Below are positions 60,785-64,000 of a stretch of 64,000 nt of DNA, in pieces. Below the pieces are notes generated by a model, which saw only the letters and a program-made list of their open reading frames with translations, was not told the DNA's origin and did no database searches. Location of the stretch: contig CALRJS020000007.1 in assembly GCA_943367595.1 (NCBI GenBank), forward strand, positions 44,245 through 108,244, written 5' to 3'. Position 1 is the stretch's first letter. Each line of letters opens with the position of its first letter. Source of the stretch: MW101C3 sp943367595. Lineage in GTDB: Bacteria > Cyanobacteriota > Cyanobacteriia > PCC-6307 > Cyanobiaceae. Both the position numbers and the translations under genes were made by a program.

Positions 60785-63058
60785 ATGCCGAGGATTGCGG
60801 CGAACCAGAAGGGTGTGACCGATCTGTTCGACTTCGAAGCCGCACGCCAGCGCCAGCGGATCGCCCCACTGGCCGATCGCATGCGGCCGCGCGGGCTCGA
60901 TGACTTCGTCGGCCAGGAGGCGATCCTCGGCCCGGGGCGCCTGTTGCGCCGCGCCATCGCCGCCGACCGGGTGGGCAACCTGATCCTGCACGGGCCGCCC
61001 GGTGTGGGAAAGACCACACTCGCCCGCATCATCGCCGGGACCACCCGCTCCCACTTCGCCAGCCTCAACGCGGTGCTGGCAGGGGTGAAGGAATTGCGGG
61101 CCGAGGTGGAGGCCGCGCGCGAACGGCTGGGTCGTCACGGTCTGCGCAGCTTCCTGTTCATCGATGAGGTGCACAGGTTCAATGCCGCCCAGCAGGACGC
61201 CCTGTTGCCCTGGGTCGAGAACGGCACGATCACCCTGATCGGAGCCACCACGGAAAACCCGTTCTTCGAGGTGAACAAGGCGCTGGTGAGCCGCTCCCGC
61301 CTGTTCCGCCTGCAACCGCTTGAGCCTGGGGATCTTCGCCGCTTGCTGGAGCGGGCCCTGGCGGATGTGGAGCACGGCTATGGCGGGCGGCCGATCCAGA
61401 TCGAGCCCAACGCCAGCGCCCATCTGCTGGATGTGGCCGGCGGCGATGCCCGCAGCCTGCTCAATGCCCTGGAGCTGGCGGTGGAAACCACAGACCCCGG
61501 CGCCGATGGCGTGATCCGCATCGATCTGGCGATCGCCGAGGAGTCGATTCAGCAGCGGGCCGTGCTCTACGACAAGCAGGGCGATGCCCATTTCGACACG
61601 ATCAGTGCCTTCATCAAGTCGCTGCGGGGTTCCGATCCCGATGCCGCCCTGTTCTGGCTGGCCCGCATGGTGGAAGCCGGCGAAAACCCCCGCTTCATCT
61701 TCCGCCGCATGCTGATCGCCGCCGGCGAGGACGTGGGGCTGGCGGACCCGCAGGCCGTGGTGGTGGTGGAGGCCTGCGCCGCCGCCTTCGAGCGGGTGGG
61801 CCTGCCCGAAGGGCTCTACCCCCTGGCCCAGGCGGCGCTCTACCTGGCCTCCACCGAAAAGAGCAACAGCGTGCTGGGGTTCTTCGATGCGCTCAAGAGC
61901 GTGCGGGCCACCAGCCGCCAGGAGGTGCCCTCCCACCTGCGGGATGCCAACCGCGATGGCAAGGCCTTCGGCGACGGAGTGGGCTACCGCTACCCCCACG
62001 CCTACGCGGAGCACTGGGTGGCCCAGCAATACCTACCCGGGGCCCTGCAGGGGGAGGTGTTCTGGAAGCCGGGGGCCCTGGGCTGGGAGGGGGGGCTCGG
62101 GGCGGGCCTGCAGCGGCGCCGGGCTGCCCAGCTGGCGGCCGCGGCCGAAGCTGATCTCGAGCAGGGCATCCTGCTCACCACTGGCCCCGAGGATCCGGCC
62201 CTGCAACGTTGGCTGCGGCGCCAGATCGGCAGTGAGGGCCAGCGCCTTGAGCGGCTGCGGCAGCGCTTCTGGCAGGGGGTGCAGTGGCAGCGGCAGGATC
62301 GCTGCCTGGTGCTGAATGCCCGCTCGCTGCTCTGGAGCCTGGATCCACTCGACGCCACGCCGGAAGGAGGCGTGGTGATCACGGTGGCGACAGAGGCGGA
62401 TCGGGGCCGGCTGGAGGCGCAGCTGCAGGTGCTGGATCAGCTGCGGCGCCCGCGGCTGCTGTGCGTTCCCGGTGATCAGCCCGAGGCGCTGATCGCGGCT
62501 CTGGAGCCGGGTGAGCGCTTCGAGTGGATGGTGGGCCGCTCCCCTTTTCAGGAGCTGGAGGCGCCGGGCCTGGCGGCCTGGCTCGATCGCCTCGACGAGC
62601 TGGCGGCGCCCCAGGCCCAGATCCGGTTGCTGCAGAGCCTGCCGCTGATCGGTCCAGCAGGAGCCCTCACTGAGCTGTTGCGCCAACGGCAGCGGTCCGT
62701 GCCCCTTGAACTGACCACCCTCCTGCAGCAGGCGGCGGCCTGGGAGAACGGCGAGCTGGGCAACGGCCCCGGTGCGGACGCCCTGCACCAAGGCCTTGAG
62801 GCGCGGGGCTGGAGCGTGGCAGCGGAGCCGTGGCGTGAACCCCTCAGCGTGACGCTCTCCGCCGGTTTGCGTCAGCGCTGGTTCGGCGCGGGGGCGAGCT
62901 ATGGGCGCCAGCTGAGCGCCGCCCTCGGCAGCGACGCCCTCGGGCGGCTGGAGCGACTCAGCGCCGATCTGGAAGGGGCAGAGCTGGCGCAGGCCTTGCA
63001 GCACACGCTGCTGGTGGCCATGAAAAAAGCCCCGGGGATTCCGGGGCCGGAAGGCTGA
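60785..63058 (+). CDS. rarA: RarA/MgsA-type AAA ATPase with large C-terminal extension
   Basis: 757 residues. The first 440 are RarA/MgsA, a replication-associated AAA+ ATPase: LADRMRPRGLDDFVGQEAIL, Walker A GPPGVGKT (residues 70-77), Walker B FLFIDEVHRFNAAQQDALLP, sensor TTENPFFE and the MgsA C-terminal tail with GVGYRYPHAY. The remaining ~300 residues are an extra domain resembling an inactive class I methyltransferase (LVLNARSLLWSL, VITVATEADRGRLEAQL) that cyanobacterial RarA proteins often carry. It acts at stalled replication forks. The final codons include a terminator for the opposite-strand gene. Confidence 0.88.
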   Translation: MPRIAANQKGVTDLFDFEAARQRQRIAPLADRMRPRGLDDFVGQEAILGPGRLLRRAIAADRVGNLILHGPPGVGKTTLARIIAGTTRSHFASLNAVLAGVKELRAEVEAARERLGRHGLRSFLFIDEVHRFNAAQQDALLPWVENGTITLIGATTENPFFEVNKALVSRSRLFRLQPLEPGDLRRLLERALADVEHGYGGRPIQIEPNASAHLLDVAGGDARSLLNALELAVETTDPGADGVIRIDLAIAEESIQQRAVLYDKQGDAHFDTISAFIKSLRGSDPDAALFWLARMVEAGENPRFIFRRMLIAAGEDVGLADPQAVVVVEACAAAFERVGLPEGLYPLAQAALYLASTEKSNSVLGFFDALKSVRATSRQEVPSHLRDANRDGKAFGDGVGYRYPHAYAEHWVAQQYLPGALQGEVFWKPGALGWEGGLGAGLQRRRAAQLAAAAEADLEQGILLTTGPEDPALQRWLRRQIGSEGQRLERLRQRFWQGVQWQRQDRCLVLNARSLLWSLDPLDATPEGGVVITVATEADRGRLEAQLQVLDQLRRPRLLCVPGDQPEALIAALEPGERFEWMVGRSPFQELEAPGLAAWLDRLDELAAPQAQIRLLQSLPLIGPAGALTELLRQRQRSVPLELTTLLQQAAAWENGELGNGPGADALHQGLEARGWSVAAEPWREPLSVTLSAGLRQRWFGAGASYGRQLSAALGSDALGRLERLSADLEGAELAQALQHTLLVAMKKAPGIPGPEG
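63022..63047 (-). terminator. Intrinsic terminator for the secreted gene, embedded in rarA
   Basis: On the minus strand: GCCCCGG, five-base loop, CCGGGGC, then TTTTTT. It lies 23 bp beyond the stop of the secreted gene at 63070-63753 and inside the last codons of rarA (MKKAPGIPGPEG). Confidence 0.8.
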
Positions 63059-63069
63059 ACCGCGAGGGT

Positions 63070-63753
63070 TCACCAGAGGCCGCGGATGGGCATGGGCTCG
63101 GCGGCGGCGGGGGCAACCACAGGAGCCTGGAAGTTTTCAACCTTGGCCACAGGATCGCCCATCTGGTTGGCCTGGATGCAAGCCGGCAGGAAGACGTACC
63201 AGGACAGCAGGGAGGTGCACTGGGCGGAGCCTTCCTTGCACTTGCCTTCGGCGCAGATGTTCTGCTTGCCGTCGTAGGTGCCGCAGAAATCAGCCAGGCG
63301 GTAATCCACCGGCAGCGCCGCCATGATGCCGGCCGAGGAAATCTGGCCGTCCTTGGCATCGGAGATGATCGCGCTGCGCAGACCCTGCACGGCGTAGGTG
63401 CTCATCGTCCAGTAAGGGAAATAGCTGCGGCTCTGGTTCTTGAGGAACTTGACGCCCTCATCGGAATAGAGGAAACGGGTCACCCCGACCAGGTCGACGC
63501 TGTACGACTTGGAGAGACCGTCGCGCACTTCAGCGGCCGTCCAGCCGGAAAGATTGAGGCCACCGGCCAGGCCACGGTCAGTGATTTCGCCGGATTCAAG
63601 GAAGGTGCTGAAGGCGTCCATGGGGGTGGACCAAACGGCACCGCCGGTGTTCCAGCGCACGGGGAGGTCGTTATCAACAGCGGCGGAGGCCGGCAGGGTG
63701 GAGGCCACGAGAGCCGACCCCATCAGGAGGCCAGCGGCAAGACGCTTCAGCAC
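63070..63753 (-). CDS. Secreted DUF1400-like (alpha/beta-hydrolase-associated) protein
   Basis: 227 residues with a signal peptide (LLMGSALVASTLPASA|AVDN). The mature part, VRWNTGGAVWSTPMDAFSTFLESGEI, SVDLVGVTRFLYSDEGVKFLK and SYFPYWTMSTYAVQGLRSAII, resembles the DUF1400 domain of cyanobacterial secreted hydrolases, but no Ser-hydrolase triad is visible. Six cysteines cluster in the last third (DFCGTYDG, ICAEGKCKEGSAQCTSLL, PACIQANQ). Role unknown. Confidence 0.65.
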   Translation of the reverse strand: MLKRLAAGLLMGSALVASTLPASAAVDNDLPVRWNTGGAVWSTPMDAFSTFLESGEITDRGLAGGLNLSGWTAAEVRDGLSKSYSVDLVGVTRFLYSDEGVKFLKNQSRSYFPYWTMSTYAVQGLRSAIISDAKDGQISSAGIMAALPVDYRLADFCGTYDGKQNICAEGKCKEGSAQCTSLLSWYVFLPACIQANQMGDPVAKVENFQAPVVAPAAAEPMPIRGLW

Positions 63754-63867
63754 GGATCAGTTCTGGAACAACAATCTGAACCTAATCAGCCCGGTTGCAT
63801 CTGCCAACAACTCGTCATCGGTCGAACATGAAGGCCTAGACGCGTCAAGTGCTAACTTGATTAGGTA

Positions 63868-64000
63868 GCAAGCTCCGTCCGCAGGCCTTTCCCGCCTAAG
63901 CTGGTACACATGTACTAGCAGTGCCCGCCATGGCCATGAATCGAATCCAGTTTCAGGCAGGCCTGTCGCTGCCCGAGTTCATCCAGCTCTACGGCACCGA
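63868..64000 (+). mobile_element. Start of an IS1595-family insertion sequence, cut by window edge
   Basis: The transposase opens at ATG 63930 (MAMNRIQFQAGLSLPEFIQL), which matches the IS1595-family N-terminus that precedes its zinc-ribbon. The presumed left end lies near 63868, but no terminal repeat can be confirmed from one side. Confidence 0.75.
63930..64000 (+). CDS. IS1595-family transposase, partial
   Basis: 24 residues visible. MNRIQFQAGLSLPEF is characteristic of the family, whose full proteins are about 300 residues with a DDE-type catalytic core and an N-terminal zinc ribbon. A second ATG at 63936 is an alternative start. Confidence 0.75.
   Translation, partial: MAMNRIQFQAGLSLPEFIQLYGT

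Noticed and set aside
59585..62029. 814-codon extension of the RND adaptor
   Set aside because: It runs antisense to rarA; the lipoprotein leader marks the true start at 60670.
1..64000. tRNA, rRNA, tmRNA or RNase P RNA
   Set aside because: No TPsiC-like or other signature found by eye in any intergenic region on either strand; a covariance search was not possible.

Overview
The window is from a high-GC picocyanobacterium, most likely a Cyanobium or freshwater Synechococcus type. The evidence is a phycobilisome rod-core linker (CpcG), a bilin lyase of the CpcS/CpeS family, a SufR-regulated SUF operon with the ferredoxin-thioredoxin reductase catalytic chain, and cyanobacterial small hypotheticals. 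By my reading almost every intact gene ends in TGA (about 46), two end in TAG and none in TAA. GTG and TTG starts and 1-8 nt gene overlaps are common.

Layout. 1-6.9 kb: the end of an S9 peptidase coupled to a GltS-type glutamate symporter, a glycosyltransferase, and a fused aldolase/dehydrogenase. 6.9-10.8 kb: a sulfur module on the minus strand (periplasmic rhodanese, 45-residue exported cysteine peptide, YeeE/YedE-type sulfur transporter), then an MBL-fold hydrolase broken by one amber codon and a CPCC-motif small membrane protein. 11-15.2 kb: lipoprotein, hypotheticals, methylthioribose-1-phosphate isomerase, VOC protein, HD-GYP protein. 15.2-22.5 kb: a sparse accessory region with a BASS-family symporter, a PfpI-like protein, an NTF2-like pseudogene, a YtfG/YtfH-type quinone oxidoreductase and redox regulator pair, and many short degenerate tandem repeats. 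22.5-31 kb: methyltransferase, ftrC-sufBCDS with divergent sufR, DMT transporter. 31-34.1 kb: bilin lyase, cpcG, a DUF4912 protein and a small membrane protein. 34-42 kb: PLD-like lipoprotein, sulfotransferase-like protein, flavoprotein, small hypotheticals, phosphoglucomutase. 42-60.7 kb: a SulP transporter and two RND efflux operons separated by a less GC-rich segment with a Kef-type antiporter and a P-type cation ATPase. 60.7-64 kb: an extended RarA/MgsA ATPase, a secreted protein, and the start of an IS1595-family transposase.

The observation I rate highest is a family of small membrane proteins with a conserved ETxRQ motif. One member lies directly downstream of each RND permease gene, and a third lies downstream of a decayed RND 3' end. 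The decayed copy and the intact copy of [RND 3' end + small gene] form direct repeats that bracket the Kef/P-type ATPase segment, which suggests how that segment arrived. Other points: three in-frame amber interruptions (TGG, GAG and CAG to TAG by comparison with relatives), intergenic repeats with units of 8, 11, 14 and 17 bp, a candidate SufR operator, and an intrinsic terminator embedded in the 3' coding end of rarA.

Working together: the rhodanese/transporter cassette and the SUF operon suggest sulfur import and Fe-S assembly; the bilin lyase and CpcG serve light harvesting; RND, Kef, P-type ATPase, SulP, BASS and GltS systems make this a transport-rich locus. No rRNA, tRNA or CRISPR array was recognised.
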